Assembly (NCBI RefSeq): GCF_016239305.1
Contig: NZ_JAEHOQ010000005.1
Location: forward strand, 124,001-188,000
Length of the DNA stretch: 64,000 nt
Reading direction: 5' to 3'
Origin: Proteus vulgaris
GTDB lineage: Bacteria > Pseudomonadota > Gammaproteobacteria > Enterobacterales > Enterobacteriaceae
Each line of letters starts with the position of its first letter. Within the stretch, counting starts at the first letter, position 1. The position numbers and the translations under genes are program-made. Positions 55,238 through 64,000 of this stretch are shown here, in pieces. Below the pieces are notes generated by a model. The model saw only the letters and a list, made by a program, of their open reading frames with translations, ran no database searches and had not been told where the DNA came from.

Positions 55238-56932
55238 ATGACTAATTGGCGTGATAAGCTTTTCAATAAGTCACCTCTGTCTATCGATCTTAATATAGAC
55301 TTTCCTAACGTTTTTCCCGCTTCTGCCCCTTCGCTTTTTTCACTGTTAGTTCCTTATGAAATAGGCGATATGCCTTTACCTGATGAATTAAATCTATTGT
55401 CAGAAAGCCATTTAAAAGATAAATCAAACAATGAGTCTATTCCTTTCAGTTGGTCAGCAGGAGCTCGCGAAGGCATTATTCTGCATCAACGGATAGGCCG
55501 CGCGATTGAACAACAACCGTCACAACAATCGTGTGAGGAATTCGTCCTATCACTCTATAACGCAATCAAACATGTTGTGCTTTTACCCGATAAAGATCAT
55601 GTCACTTCTTTTTATGCAATAGCCTGTCAGGATAAACTCGCCCCGATAACTTATCTTTCCCATTTGATTGACCAAATAGAACAAGATGAAGCATTGTTTG
55701 AAAATGAGATCTATTTTCAATTGATCTTATGGATATTAAAACTGAGTCCTGATAAGAATCCCGTTAAAATTGCTTTAGGATTGTTAGGATCATTTCATGA
55801 TAATACTTCTCAGCGTTTGCTTTTATTATTTGCTCTTCATCCTGAATTTACACTCTATGCTATTCGTTCACTAAAAAAACGCCTTTCTTGTGAAGAATTT
55901 GAGCCTTTTTTATATTCACTTGGCCAACGTACTAAGGGCTGGGGACGTATTCAATTTATTGAATTTCTGCCAACAACACTTTCGGTAAATAATCGTTATT
56001 GGTTACTCACTAAAGGCTATAAAAATAATGTAATGACAGAATATGTCGCTTATGACTGTGTAACAAAAGGCAAATTATTAGAAATGCTACATACGCATCC
56101 TTTAGATAACACACTGCTACTAGGTTGTAGTGATTTATTGCGTGCATTGCTTAATGGTGGCCCAGCAAAAGATATTTATGATTACATTGAAGGTGCTCAA
56201 GTTTGCAAAGCATTTATTTCACAAGTCGATGCATTGCCACCCAAAGAGCTAAGATTGCTTCATTGTGTCTGCGAAATCGCTGATTTTGTACAAAATAGTG
56301 GTGAAGATTGGTTATTACTCGAAACGTTAGGGTGGAATGACCATGGTCAACAGCAAATTATGTCTGTCTCACAAAATATTATTCAAAAACCAGAGTGGTC
56401 AACACTCATTATTGAAGCATTACAACATCCTTCTCGCTCAAAAAATTACCAAGCAAGTTTAGTAGCAAAATCTCTTCGTCTTGATATTTGGGAATTGCTG
56501 TTTTCACTGCAAAAAGATAATCCCAATGCAGACTGGTGGCATCAGTTAATGCAAACAGATGCTTCTCATAAAATAGAAAGAGTAGTCAAACTTGCAGAAC
56601 AACAAATTGAATTAACACAATTAAATAGTACAAATGATCCATTAATAGCTACTGACTCTGAATATCAGCCTCATCATGCCGTTGAATACATTATGCAAGA
56701 TCTTGGTGGTTTTCCCGGTATCGGCTGGTCACTCATCAAACGGCAGTTACGTAGCCCAACATTGCGTGATAGAAATATGGCGCTGAATGTTCTTTCAACT
56801 TGGTCTGATACATTATTGCCTCATGATCTTTATGCTGAATTAACACAAGCCTTAACCATAGAAACCGATAAAAATGCTTATCAACGTATAAAGCTATTTT
56901 TAGTTAACCATCAAGGAAATGAAGAACATTAA
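55238..56932 (+). CDS. Uncharacterised 564-residue cytoplasmic protein
   Basis: I do not recognise this protein. There is no signal peptide or membrane helix. The sequence is mostly predicted alpha-helical with many short Leu-rich helices, for example YFQLILWILKLSPDKNPVKIALGLLG. It contains KKRLSCEEFEPFLYSLGQRTKGWGRIQFIEFLP and a late GGFPGIGWSLIKRQLRSPTLRDRNMALNVLSTW. This could fit a HEAT- or ARM-like solenoid, which is inference. It has its own upstream region shared with the Zur operon, and ytfB follows after 53 bases. E. coli lacks it at this locus. Confidence 0.7.
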   Translation: MTNWRDKLFNKSPLSIDLNIDFPNVFPASAPSLFSLLVPYEIGDMPLPDELNLLSESHLKDKSNNESIPFSWSAGAREGIILHQRIGRAIEQQPSQQSCEEFVLSLYNAIKHVVLLPDKDHVTSFYAIACQDKLAPITYLSHLIDQIEQDEALFENEIYFQLILWILKLSPDKNPVKIALGLLGSFHDNTSQRLLLLFALHPEFTLYAIRSLKKRLSCEEFEPFLYSLGQRTKGWGRIQFIEFLPTTLSVNNRYWLLTKGYKNNVMTEYVAYDCVTKGKLLEMLHTHPLDNTLLLGCSDLLRALLNGGPAKDIYDYIEGAQVCKAFISQVDALPPKELRLLHCVCEIADFVQNSGEDWLLLETLGWNDHGQQQIMSVSQNIIQKPEWSTLIIEALQHPSRSKNYQASLVAKSLRLDIWELLFSLQKDNPNADWWHQLMQTDASHKIERVVKLAEQQIELTQLNSTNDPLIATDSEYQPHHAVEYIMQDLGGFPGIGWSLIKRQLRSPTLRDRNMALNVLSTWSDTLLPHDLYAELTQALTIETDKNAYQRIKLFLVNHQGNEEH

Positions 56933-56985
56933 TGGTTAGAGCGAATAGATAATTCTGAAAAGAATTCAGGGAGCAGGTTAGGATC

Positions 56986-57657
56986 ATGGTTCGTGCTAGT
57001 ATGGCTACAAGGAATAAAAAAGATGTTACAGCAATTCATAATACTGATTCACAGATCAATAACGAGGTGAATATGGGCAAATTCCCTGGCTTACATCGTC
57101 GAGCAATACTGGTTATTGCCGTGGTTTTGTTGGTCTTATTTTTTTGGCCAACAAGTGAAAATAATAGTGAGCCACCTCAACCGTCATCATCGACGCAAGA
57201 TCTTCCTGTACCAATTGCACCATCAGTCACTAACGAAGATCCAATTTATCAAGCACCGATCCCTCAAGCACAGGATAGCTTAAACGCCGATCAAGGAACG
57301 GAGCTTTCTATTGAGAATTCATCAACGACAAACAACATAGATGAAGACATTGATCAAACAGCGCGACCACAAGAGCCCACTTCAACATCTGCACAAAAAT
57401 GGCAAACATATACTATTAAAGAAGGGCAAACCTTAGCGCAACTCTTTAGAGATAATCAACTGCCAGTAAATGATGCTTTCTCTATGGCAAAATCTGAAGA
57501 TCAACAAAAATCATTAAGCCAACTACGTTCAGGGCAGGCAATTCGATTACAACGCAATCCACAAGGCGATGTTAGTATGCTGGAAGTGACAAACAGTGCA
57601 GGTACTGTCATTACTTACACACGCTTAAGTGATGGAAGTTATTACCGCACTCCATAG
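56986..57657 (+). CDS. ytfB: YtfB, OapA-domain cell-division/envelope protein
   Basis: The 223-residue protein (E. coli 212) has a single membrane helix (about 40-56, after LHRRAILVIAVVLL) and a Pro/Ser/Thr/Gln-rich periplasmic linker. A C-terminal OapA/LysM-like domain follows (about 138-223, with YTIKEGQTLAQLFRDNQLPVNDAFSMAK). E. coli YtfB binds glycans and localises to the septum. As in E. coli it converges on rplI. The ATG at 56986 is preceded by GGAGCAGG. Confidence 0.9.
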   Translation: MVRASMATRNKKDVTAIHNTDSQINNEVNMGKFPGLHRRAILVIAVVLLVLFFWPTSENNSEPPQPSSSTQDLPVPIAPSVTNEDPIYQAPIPQAQDSLNADQGTELSIENSSTTNNIDEDIDQTARPQEPTSTSAQKWQTYTIKEGQTLAQLFRDNQLPVNDAFSMAKSEDQQKSLSQLRSGQAIRLQRNPQGDVSMLEVTNSAGTVITYTRLSDGSYYRTP

Positions 57658-57690
57658 AAATTAAGGTAAAAAGATTAAATTCATTCAAAA

Positions 57691-57715
57691 AAAACGCCAG
57701 CTAAGCTGGCGTTTT
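57691..57715. terminator. Bidirectional terminator between ytfB and rplI
   Basis: A 12-bp perfect stem AAAACGCCAGCT/AGCTGGCGTTTT has a one-base centre, with T and A runs on both sides (TTTTTTTTGAATG on the minus strand, TTTTCTTTATC on the plus strand). Confidence 0.92.
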
Positions 57716-57745
57716 CTTTATCAACATTAACTGTTTAATCAAAGA

Positions 57746-58195
57746 TTATTCAGCAACGATGATAACATTCAGTTCAGCGAATACGTCACTGTGAACTTGG
57801 AAGTGAACTTCGTGGTCACCAGTAGTACGCAGAACGCCATTTGGCAGGCGAACTTCGCTCTTACACATTTCAACGCCAGCTGCAGTTACTGCATCAGCGA
57901 TGTCACGAGTACCGATTGAACCAAACAGTTTACCTTCGTCACCCGCTTTAGAGCTGATAGTGACAGAACCCAGTGCATTGATCTTCGCTGCACGAGCTTC
58001 AGCTGCTGCTAAAGTTTCAGCTAATTTAGCTTCTAACTCAGCACGACGCGCTTCGAAAAACTCGATGTTTTTCTTAGTCGCAGAAACAGCTTTACCCTGT
58101 GGGATTAAATAGTTACGAGCATAGCCCGATTTTACGTTAACCTGATCACCCAGGCTACCCAGATTCGCTACTTTATCAAGCAGAATAATTTGCAT
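57746..58195 (-). CDS. rplI: 50S ribosomal protein L9
   Basis: This 149-residue protein has the E. coli length. The N-domain is [30 protein letters not shown]-like, a long connecting helix rich in Glu/Ala follows (about 40-75), and the C-domain ends [11 protein letters not shown]. It is the last gene of the rpsF-priB-rpsR-rplI operon. Confidence 0.97.
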   Translation of the reverse strand: MQIILLDKVANLGSLGDQVNVKSGYARNYLIPQGKAVSATKKNIEFFEARRAELEAKLAETLAAAEARAAKINALGSVTISSKAGDEGKLFGSIGTRDIADAVTAAGVEMCKSEVRLPNGVLRTTGDHEVHFQVHSDVFAELNVIIVAE

Positions 58196-58235
58196 TACCT
58201 TATCCTCTACAAGTCATTAATGGACTATATACCTA

Positions 58236-58788
<553 letters not shown>

Positions 58789-58796
58789 AGCACTAA

Positions 58797-59216
<420 letters not shown>

Positions 59217-59222
59217 TTATCA

Positions 59223-59257
59223 GCCTCCTGTCAGGGTCAGTCACCACCCATGGAGGC
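59223..59257 (-). promoter_or_regulatory. rpsF leader hairpin, candidate S6:S18 element
   Basis: On the minus strand GCCTCC...GGAGGC encloses an inner stem GGGT...ACCC, and AAATCCGTAAGGAGC (a CCG next to the ribosome site) follows. It ends 28 bases before rpsF. Many bacterial rpsF leaders carry an element bound by the S6-S18 complex with a conserved CCG. The match here is structural, not exact. Confidence 0.5.
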
Positions 59258-59371
59258 AAGGAACTTGTTTAAGTTGTGACTGAAAAAATTGACGCGTAAC
59301 TATACCCCCGCAGTCAATAAAACTCAAGGGAGTACAGAGAATAAAATAAACTAAGCGATTATTTTACGCTC

Positions 59372-60115
59372 TTATTTCACAATAATACGCTGACGCATTG
59401 CTTCAAATAAACAGACTCCTGTTGCTACGGAGACATTTAATGAAGACACCGTACCCGCCATTGGGATACTGATAAGTTCATCACAATGCTCACGCGTTAA
59501 ACGGCGCATTCCTTCACCTTCAGCGCCCATCACTAAAGCCATAGGACCGGTGAGCTTACTTTGATATAAAGTATGGTCGGCTTCCCCTGCAGTACCGACA
59601 ATCCAAACGTTCTCTTCTTGCAAAAAGCGCAATGTACGAGCAAGGTTAGTCACTTTAATTAAAGGAACACTTTCCGCCGCACCACATGCGACTTTTTTTG
59701 CTGTTGCATTTAATTGTGCAGAACGATCTTTGGGAACGATAACAGCATGTACACCAGCTGCATCTGCGCTACGTAAACACGCGCCTAAATTATGTGGATC
59801 TGTTACACCATCTAACACTAATAAGAAAGGTGTACCGACTTTAGCTAATAAGTCGGGTAAATCTTGTTCTTGGTACTGACGGCCAGGTTTCACTTTTGCA
59901 ATGATACCTTGGTGAACAGCACCTTCCGTTTGACTATCTAACCACTGACGATTAGCCACTTGAACTAAAATACCTTGAGCTTCTAATTCATGGATGACGG
60001 GAGTTAAACGGCGATCTTCACGCCCTTTTAATACATAAACTTCTTTAAAACGTGCAGGATCACGCTCAAGCAATGCTTTTACTGCGTGAATACCATAAAT
60101 AATTTCTTCGCTCAT
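59372..60115 (-). CDS. rlmB: 23S rRNA Gm2251 methyltransferase RlmB
   Basis: This 247-residue SPOUT enzyme (E. coli 243) has an L30e-like N-domain (about 1-75) and the knotted C-domain. Conserved segments are [32 protein letters not shown] and [19 protein letters not shown], which bind SAM. It methylates G2251 in the P loop of 23S rRNA. It follows rnr on the same strand with a hairpin between. Confidence 0.96.
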   Translation of the reverse strand: MSEEIIYGIHAVKALLERDPARFKEVYVLKGREDRRLTPVIHELEAQGILVQVANRQWLDSQTEGAVHQGIIAKVKPGRQYQEQDLPDLLAKVGTPFLLVLDGVTDPHNLGACLRSADAAGVHAVIVPKDRSAQLNATAKKVACGAAESVPLIKVTNLARTLRFLQEENVWIVGTAGEADHTLYQSKLTGPMALVMGAEGEGMRRLTREHCDELISIPMAGTVSSLNVSVATGVCLFEAMRQRIIVK

Positions 60116-60157
60116 AGCGGTGCTTACTCATTAAAAAATAAAAGGCACAAAACAGAT

Positions 60158-60180
60158 AAAAGGCGGAGACTCCGTCTTTT
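60158..60180 (-). terminator. Hairpin between rnr and rlmB
   Basis: AAAAGACGGA and TCCGCCTTTT pair with one mismatch and a three-base loop on the minus strand, followed by TATCTGTTTTG. It is a weak terminator candidate, so rnr and rlmB may be only partly co-transcribed. Confidence 0.5.
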
Positions 60181-60203
60181 AAAAAAGAACGAGAAAACAA
60201 ATC

Positions 60204-62693
60204 TTATGCTTTATCGCGTTTAGCTGCGCGCTTAGCTTTAAGCTTTGCTTCTATCTTTTTGGTTTGTGATGATGCTTTCTTACGTTTACTGCTCGCTTTA
60301 TCTTTAGCGACTTGGTCTTTTACAGCTTTGTCTTTGTTTGCATTACCTTTAGCTGATTTTCCTTTTTTAAAGGCACTATCTGGCTCAAAGTTTTTATCTT
60401 TGCTTGCATCACGACGTCGAGACTTACTAGAACTTGCATTTTTCTTATCTTTCTCACCTTTTAACCCACGAACTCGTGCTGTTTTACCCGGGTTACGCGC
60501 TGTGCGTGTTGTTGAAATTAAGGAGAAGTCGATAGTACGTTCATCCATACTGACTGCTTCAACTTTAACTTCTACTTCATCACCAAGGCGATAGACTTGT
60601 CCTGAAGACTCACCAATTAAACGTTGCCCCACATTATCATATTGATAGTAATCATTATTTAATGTAGAAACATGCACTAAACCATCGATAAATAGATCAT
60701 TTAAGCGAACAAAGAAACCAAAGCCCGTTACACTGGTGATAATGCCGGTAAATTGTTGACCAATTTGATCCAGCATAAAGTCACATTTCAGCCAATCAGC
60801 CACATCTCGGGTTGCTTCATCAGCACGGCGCTCCGTCAAAGAACAGTGCTCACCTAATTGCAACATGGTGTCCATATCACTATGGTAACCACCTGTTGGG
60901 GTCCAACGCTGTGATCCATGACCTTCTTGTTTGGCAATTTGATATTTAATTGCTCGGTGTAAGGCTAAATCAGGATAACGACGAATTGGCGAGGTAAAGT
61001 GTGCATAAGACTTCAATGCTAAACCAAAGTGTCCACGATTTTCAGGATCGTAAATCGCCTGTTTCATGGAACGCAAGATCATAGTTTGTAGCATTTCACG
61101 ATCAGGTCTGTCTTCAACCTCTTTCATGACACGCGCATAATCTGCTGGCTCTGGTGTTAGTCCACCTGGCAATGTTAAACCTAATTCATTAAAGACTGAA
61201 CGTAAATTCAGGACACTTTCTTCTTTCGGTTTATCATGAATACGGTATAACGCAGGCTCTTCATTCTTCTCAACAAAACGAGCTGCGGCGATATTCGCTA
61301 AGATCATGCACTCTTCAATTAATTTGTGTGCATCGTTACGAACAACAGGCTCGATACGTTCAATACGACGCTCTGCATTGAAGATAAATTTCGCTTCTTC
61401 AGATTCGAACCCAATTGCACCACGTTGCTCTCGTGCTTTATCAAGAGCTTGGTATAACTCATACAGATGCTCAATATCTTGAACGATAGGTTTATAGTGT
61501 TCACGCAACTCTTCATCGCCTTGAATAATCTTCCACACTTTGGTGTAGGTCATTCGTGCATGAGAACTCATCACCGCTTCATAGAATTTATAAGAAGAGA
61601 GACGACCTTGCTCAGAAACGGTCATCTCACAGACCATACATAAACGGTCAACTTGTGGGTTTAGTGAACACAGTCCATTAGACAGAACTTCTGGCAACAT
61701 AGGGACAACTTGAGAAGGGAAATAAACGGAGTTTCCTCGACTACGCGCTTCTGTATCTAATGCCGTTTGTGGACGCACATAGTAGCTAACATCAGCAATT
61801 GCGACCCATAAACGCCAACCACCACCTTTTTTACGTTGGCAGTACACGGCGTCATCGAAATCTCGCGCATCTTCACCATCAATTGTAATTAAAGGCAAGC
61901 CACGTAAATCAACACGGCCTTCTTTGGCAGATTCAGGCACTTCTTCTTTTAAATCAGCGACTTCTTTTGTAACTTTTGCAGGCCAAGTATAAGGAATTTC
62001 ATGAGTACGTAATGCGATTTCTACTGCAATACCCGTTCCCATTGTTTCGCCTAAAATTTCGACAATACGACCTACAGCCTGAGTTCGTCGAGTTGGTCTT
62101 GTAGTGACTTCAACCACTACCACATTACCCATACGCGCACCCATGATATCTTCTTTAGGAATAAGAATATCAAAGCTTAAACGGCTATCATCAGGTACAA
62201 CAAATCCCATACCAGCTTCAATAAAATAGCGACCTACAATTTGGTTATTTCTTGGCTCAATAACACGCACTACGCGACCTTCACGGCGACCTTTTCTATC
62301 CATACCCAAAGGTTGGGCTAGAATAACGTCGCCATGCATAGTTTTTTTCATTTCATCTTGTGAAAGGTAAAGATCATCTTTTTGACCTTCTGCACGTAAA
62401 AAACCATAACCATCCCGGTGACCAATTACCTTACCTTTCCATAAATCAAGGCGCTCAGGTAACGCATAACATTGGCGACGGGTAAAAACTAACTGACCAT
62501 CACGCTCCATCGCTCTTAAACGGCGGCGTAACGCTTCTAGGTCTTCTTCTCCAGAAATTTTTAACGCCTGCGCTAAATCTTCACGGCTCATGGGGGCCGT
62601 GCGCTTTTTCATTTCTTCTAAAATATATTCGCGACTAGCAATTGGAGAGGCGTATTTCTCTGCTTCTCTATCTTGAAAAGGATCTTTTGACAT
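60204..62693 (-). CDS. rnr: Ribonuclease R
   Basis: The 829-residue exoribonuclease (E. coli 813) starts [14 protein letters not shown]. An in-frame ATG 12 bases upstream is less likely. It has an N-terminal winged helix, cold-shock domains, the RNB catalytic domain with [14 protein letters not shown] and [14 protein letters not shown], then an S1 domain ([17 protein letters not shown]). The long Lys/Ala/Ser-rich basic tail is about 110 residues. It degrades structured RNA 3' to 5' and takes part in tmRNA-linked decay. It follows nsrR by 39 bases. Confidence 0.97.
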   Translation of the reverse strand: MSKDPFQDREAEKYASPIASREYILEEMKKRTAPMSREDLAQALKISGEEDLEALRRRLRAMERDGQLVFTRRQCYALPERLDLWKGKVIGHRDGYGFLRAEGQKDDLYLSQDEMKKTMHGDVILAQPLGMDRKGRREGRVVRVIEPRNNQIVGRYFIEAGMGFVVPDDSRLSFDILIPKEDIMGARMGNVVVVEVTTRPTRRTQAVGRIVEILGETMGTGIAVEIALRTHEIPYTWPAKVTKEVADLKEEVPESAKEGRVDLRGLPLITIDGEDARDFDDAVYCQRKKGGGWRLWVAIADVSYYVRPQTALDTEARSRGNSVYFPSQVVPMLPEVLSNGLCSLNPQVDRLCMVCEMTVSEQGRLSSYKFYEAVMSSHARMTYTKVWKIIQGDEELREHYKPIVQDIEHLYELYQALDKAREQRGAIGFESEEAKFIFNAERRIERIEPVVRNDAHKLIEECMILANIAAARFVEKNEEPALYRIHDKPKEESVLNLRSVFNELGLTLPGGLTPEPADYARVMKEVEDRPDREMLQTMILRSMKQAIYDPENRGHFGLALKSYAHFTSPIRRYPDLALHRAIKYQIAKQEGHGSQRWTPTGGYHSDMDTMLQLGEHCSLTERRADEATRDVADWLKCDFMLDQIGQQFTGIITSVTGFGFFVRLNDLFIDGLVHVSTLNNDYYQYDNVGQRLIGESSGQVYRLGDEVEVKVEAVSMDERTIDFSLISTTRTARNPGKTARVRGLKGEKDKKNASSSKSRRRDASKDKNFEPDSAFKKGKSAKGNANKDKAVKDQVAKDKASSKRKKASSQTKKIEAKLKAKRAAKRDKA

Positions 62694-62732
62694 TATGACC
62701 TCCAAGCTATCAGATTTGATGAAATAGTAGAC

Positions 62733-63161
62733 TCAAACATCTTCTAATAACAATTTATATAAGGAGCTATTGTTTTCAACTAGCTCTGCGAGTGTGTGAC
62801 GGTCTAACTCTTTCAAAAACTGCTCAATCGCCTGATTTAAAACCAGTTTTAATCGACAAGCTGGGGTAATGTGGCAAAACTCAGCACTACAGTTTACTAA
62901 TGAAAGTGGCTCTAAAGCACGAACAACATCGCCAACAATGATGTCTGTTGCAGGCTTGCCTAAACGGATCCCTCCATTTTTACCACGAATAGCCTCAACA
63001 AACCCCAAATGGCTCAGTTGATTAATAATTTTCACCATATGGTTACGCGATACACCATAAACTTGCGTCACTTCTGTGATGCTCGTCATTTTGCCTTCTG
63101 GCAGTGAAGCCATATATATCAATGCTCGCAATCCATAATCTGTAAAACTGGTTAATTGCAC
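62733..63161 (-). CDS. nsrR: Nitric-oxide-sensing repressor NsrR
   Basis: The 142-residue Rrf2-family regulator (E. coli 141) has an N-terminal winged helix ([34 protein letters not shown]-type) and the three cluster cysteines C91, C96 and C102 in [15 protein letters not shown]. An [Fe-S] cluster reacts with NO and releases target promoters such as hmp. It leads the nsrR-rnr-rlmB gene group, as in E. coli. Confidence 0.95.
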   Translation of the reverse strand: MQLTSFTDYGLRALIYMASLPEGKMTSITEVTQVYGVSRNHMVKIINQLSHLGFVEAIRGKNGGIRLGKPATDIIVGDVVRALEPLSLVNCSAEFCHITPACRLKLVLNQAIEQFLKELDRHTLAELVENNSSLYKLLLEDV

Positions 63162-63350
63162 AATGACCTCTGAAAAGTGGTTTTCCCTATTAAATTTGTT
63201 AAGGGATAAGTAATTAGTAATGAGAATATCATTTTATTAAGCAATATTATGTTTAATTTTTGGACATTTAGCAAAGATATGCTCAAAAGTGGGTTATTTC
63301 CGTCCCTCACTTGACTACTAACAAAATAATAGCGACATCACAGGCAAAGA

Positions 63351-63386
63351 AAAAGCGATACTGTCGATTTTCAACAGATCGCTTTT
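63351..63386. terminator. Stand-alone terminator hairpin between purA and nsrR
   Basis: AAAAGCGAT-A-CTGT pairs with ACAG-ATCGCTTTT (one bulged A) around a nine-base loop, with T-rich sequence on both sides (TCTTTGCC on the minus strand, CTATTTCT on the plus strand). It lies 145 bases beyond the purA terminator and 190 before nsrR, and no protein gene ends there. The rest of the 426-base gap (63162-63587) shows no ORF. It may end a small RNA. Confidence 0.6.
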
Positions 63387-63530
63387 CTATTTCTGCCATT
63401 ACAACAATAACATTGTCTTATTGTTTTTACTCATTACTGATAAAACAGAAGCAAAACCGAGTGTAAAGCTGTCTTATCTTATTGTGTAACAAGTATTTTT
63501 ATCTTTAATTCACCAACAAACAGATACGAA

Positions 63531-63563
63531 AAAATCGCCCCTGTCATTTTCAGGGACGATTTT
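63531..63563 (-). terminator. purA terminator
   Basis: A 13-bp stem with one wobble (AAAATCGCCCCTG against CAGGGACGATTTT) has a seven-base loop and is followed by TTTTCG on the minus strand. It lies 25 bases after the purA stop. Confidence 0.88.
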
Positions 63564-63587
63564 CACATCAAGCCTATTTAATGCAAA

Positions 63588-64000
63588 TTAAGCATCAAAT
63601 GGATGACGGAGAATAATAGTCTCTGAGCGATCTGGACCTGTAGAAACGATATCAACAGGAACACCAGTTAACTCTTCTACACGTTTGATGTAGTTTAGTG
63701 CTGCTTGTGGCAGTTGAGCGTGATCTTTCACGCCAAATGTCGTTTCGTTCCAACCCGGCATTGATTCATAGATAGGCTCGATACCTTCCCAATCATCAGC
63801 AGCTAAAGGTGTTGTATCAATCACTTCACCGTTTGGTAAGCGATAACCTACGCACAGTTTCACTTCTTTCAGACCATCTAATACATCCAGTTTAGTCATG
63901 CAGAAGCCAGACAGTGAGTTGATTTGAACAGCGCGACGAATAGCGATGATATCTAACCAACCAGTACGACGGCTACGACCCGTGGTTGCACCAAACTCTT
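63588..64000 (-). CDS. purA: Adenylosuccinate synthetase, C-terminal part
   Basis: The last 137 codons are present, and the gene continues past the window edge. They read [16 protein letters not shown], then [16 protein letters not shown] and the closing [23 protein letters not shown], as in E. coli PurA. It joins IMP and aspartate with GTP in AMP synthesis. An internal ATG at 63899 is not the real start. The YjeT-like gene that precedes purA in E. coli would lie outside the window. Confidence 0.95.
   Translation of the reverse strand, partial: EFGATTGRSRRTGWLDIIAIRRAVQINSLSGFCMTKLDVLDGLKEVKLCVGYRLPNGEVIDTTPLAADDWEGIEPIYESMPGWNETTFGVKDHAQLPQAALNYIKRVEELTGVPVDIVSTGPDRSETIILRHPFDA

Overview
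The window is chromosomal housekeeping DNA from a low-GC enterobacterium. Gene order follows Escherichia coli over long stretches: ubiT/ubiUV, nlpI-pnp-rpsO-truB-rbfA-infB-nusA-rimP-tRNA-tRNA-secG-glmM-folP-ftsH-rlmE/yhbY/greA/dacB/obgE/rpmA-rplU/ispB-sfsB, then mpl/fbp/ppa/ytfP-tamB-tamA/msrA/ytfL/ytfK/ytfJ/cysQ/fklB/ytfB/rplI-rpsR-priB-rpsF/rlmB-rnr-nsrR/purA. The AT-rich composition and protein divergence suggest the Morganellaceae, most likely Proteus. That placement is inference, not a database match.

Bases 1-9700 hold the anaerobic ubiquinone genes ubiT and ubiUV, a three-gene HlyD/ABC-2 permease operon that lacks an ATPase gene, the pyruvate-sensing pair btsS-btsR, a yjaA-like gene and an unknown cysteine-rich protein. 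Bases 9700-30900 are the translation and RNA-metabolism block. deaD is preceded by a tiny coupled ORF. pnp and rpsO carry leader structures matching known autoregulatory elements. tRNA-Leu(GAG) and tRNA-fMet lie upstream of rimP-nusA-infB, followed by glmM, folP, ftsH, rlmE, yhbY, greA and dacB. Bases 30900-35500 hold obgE, rpmA-rplU and ispB. They also hold a small island that resembles the regulatory switch of phage Mu: two Mu-type winged-helix genes diverge from the Ner-like gene sfsB.

Bases 35500-51900 hold mdh and argR (with an ARG box over its promoter), mpl, fbp, ppa, ytfP, the tamA-tamB envelope assembly pair, msrA, ytfL, ytfK, ytfJ, cysQ and fklB. Bases 52100-57700 are more variable. 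They contain a short element with terminal inverted repeats, gabD, a zinc-starvation operon (rpmE2-rpmJ2-zinT) behind a perfect Zur-type palindrome, an uncharacterised 564-residue gene and ytfB. The rest is rplI-rpsR-priB-rpsF with a structured leader, rlmB, rnr, nsrR and the 3' part of purA.

No rRNA, CRISPR array, intact prophage or insertion sequence was seen. The least explained items are the Mu-like switch, the ATPase-less ABC-2 operon, the two unknown proteins and a free-standing terminator hairpin between purA and nsrR. Most intergenic regions end in clear bidirectional intrinsic terminators.
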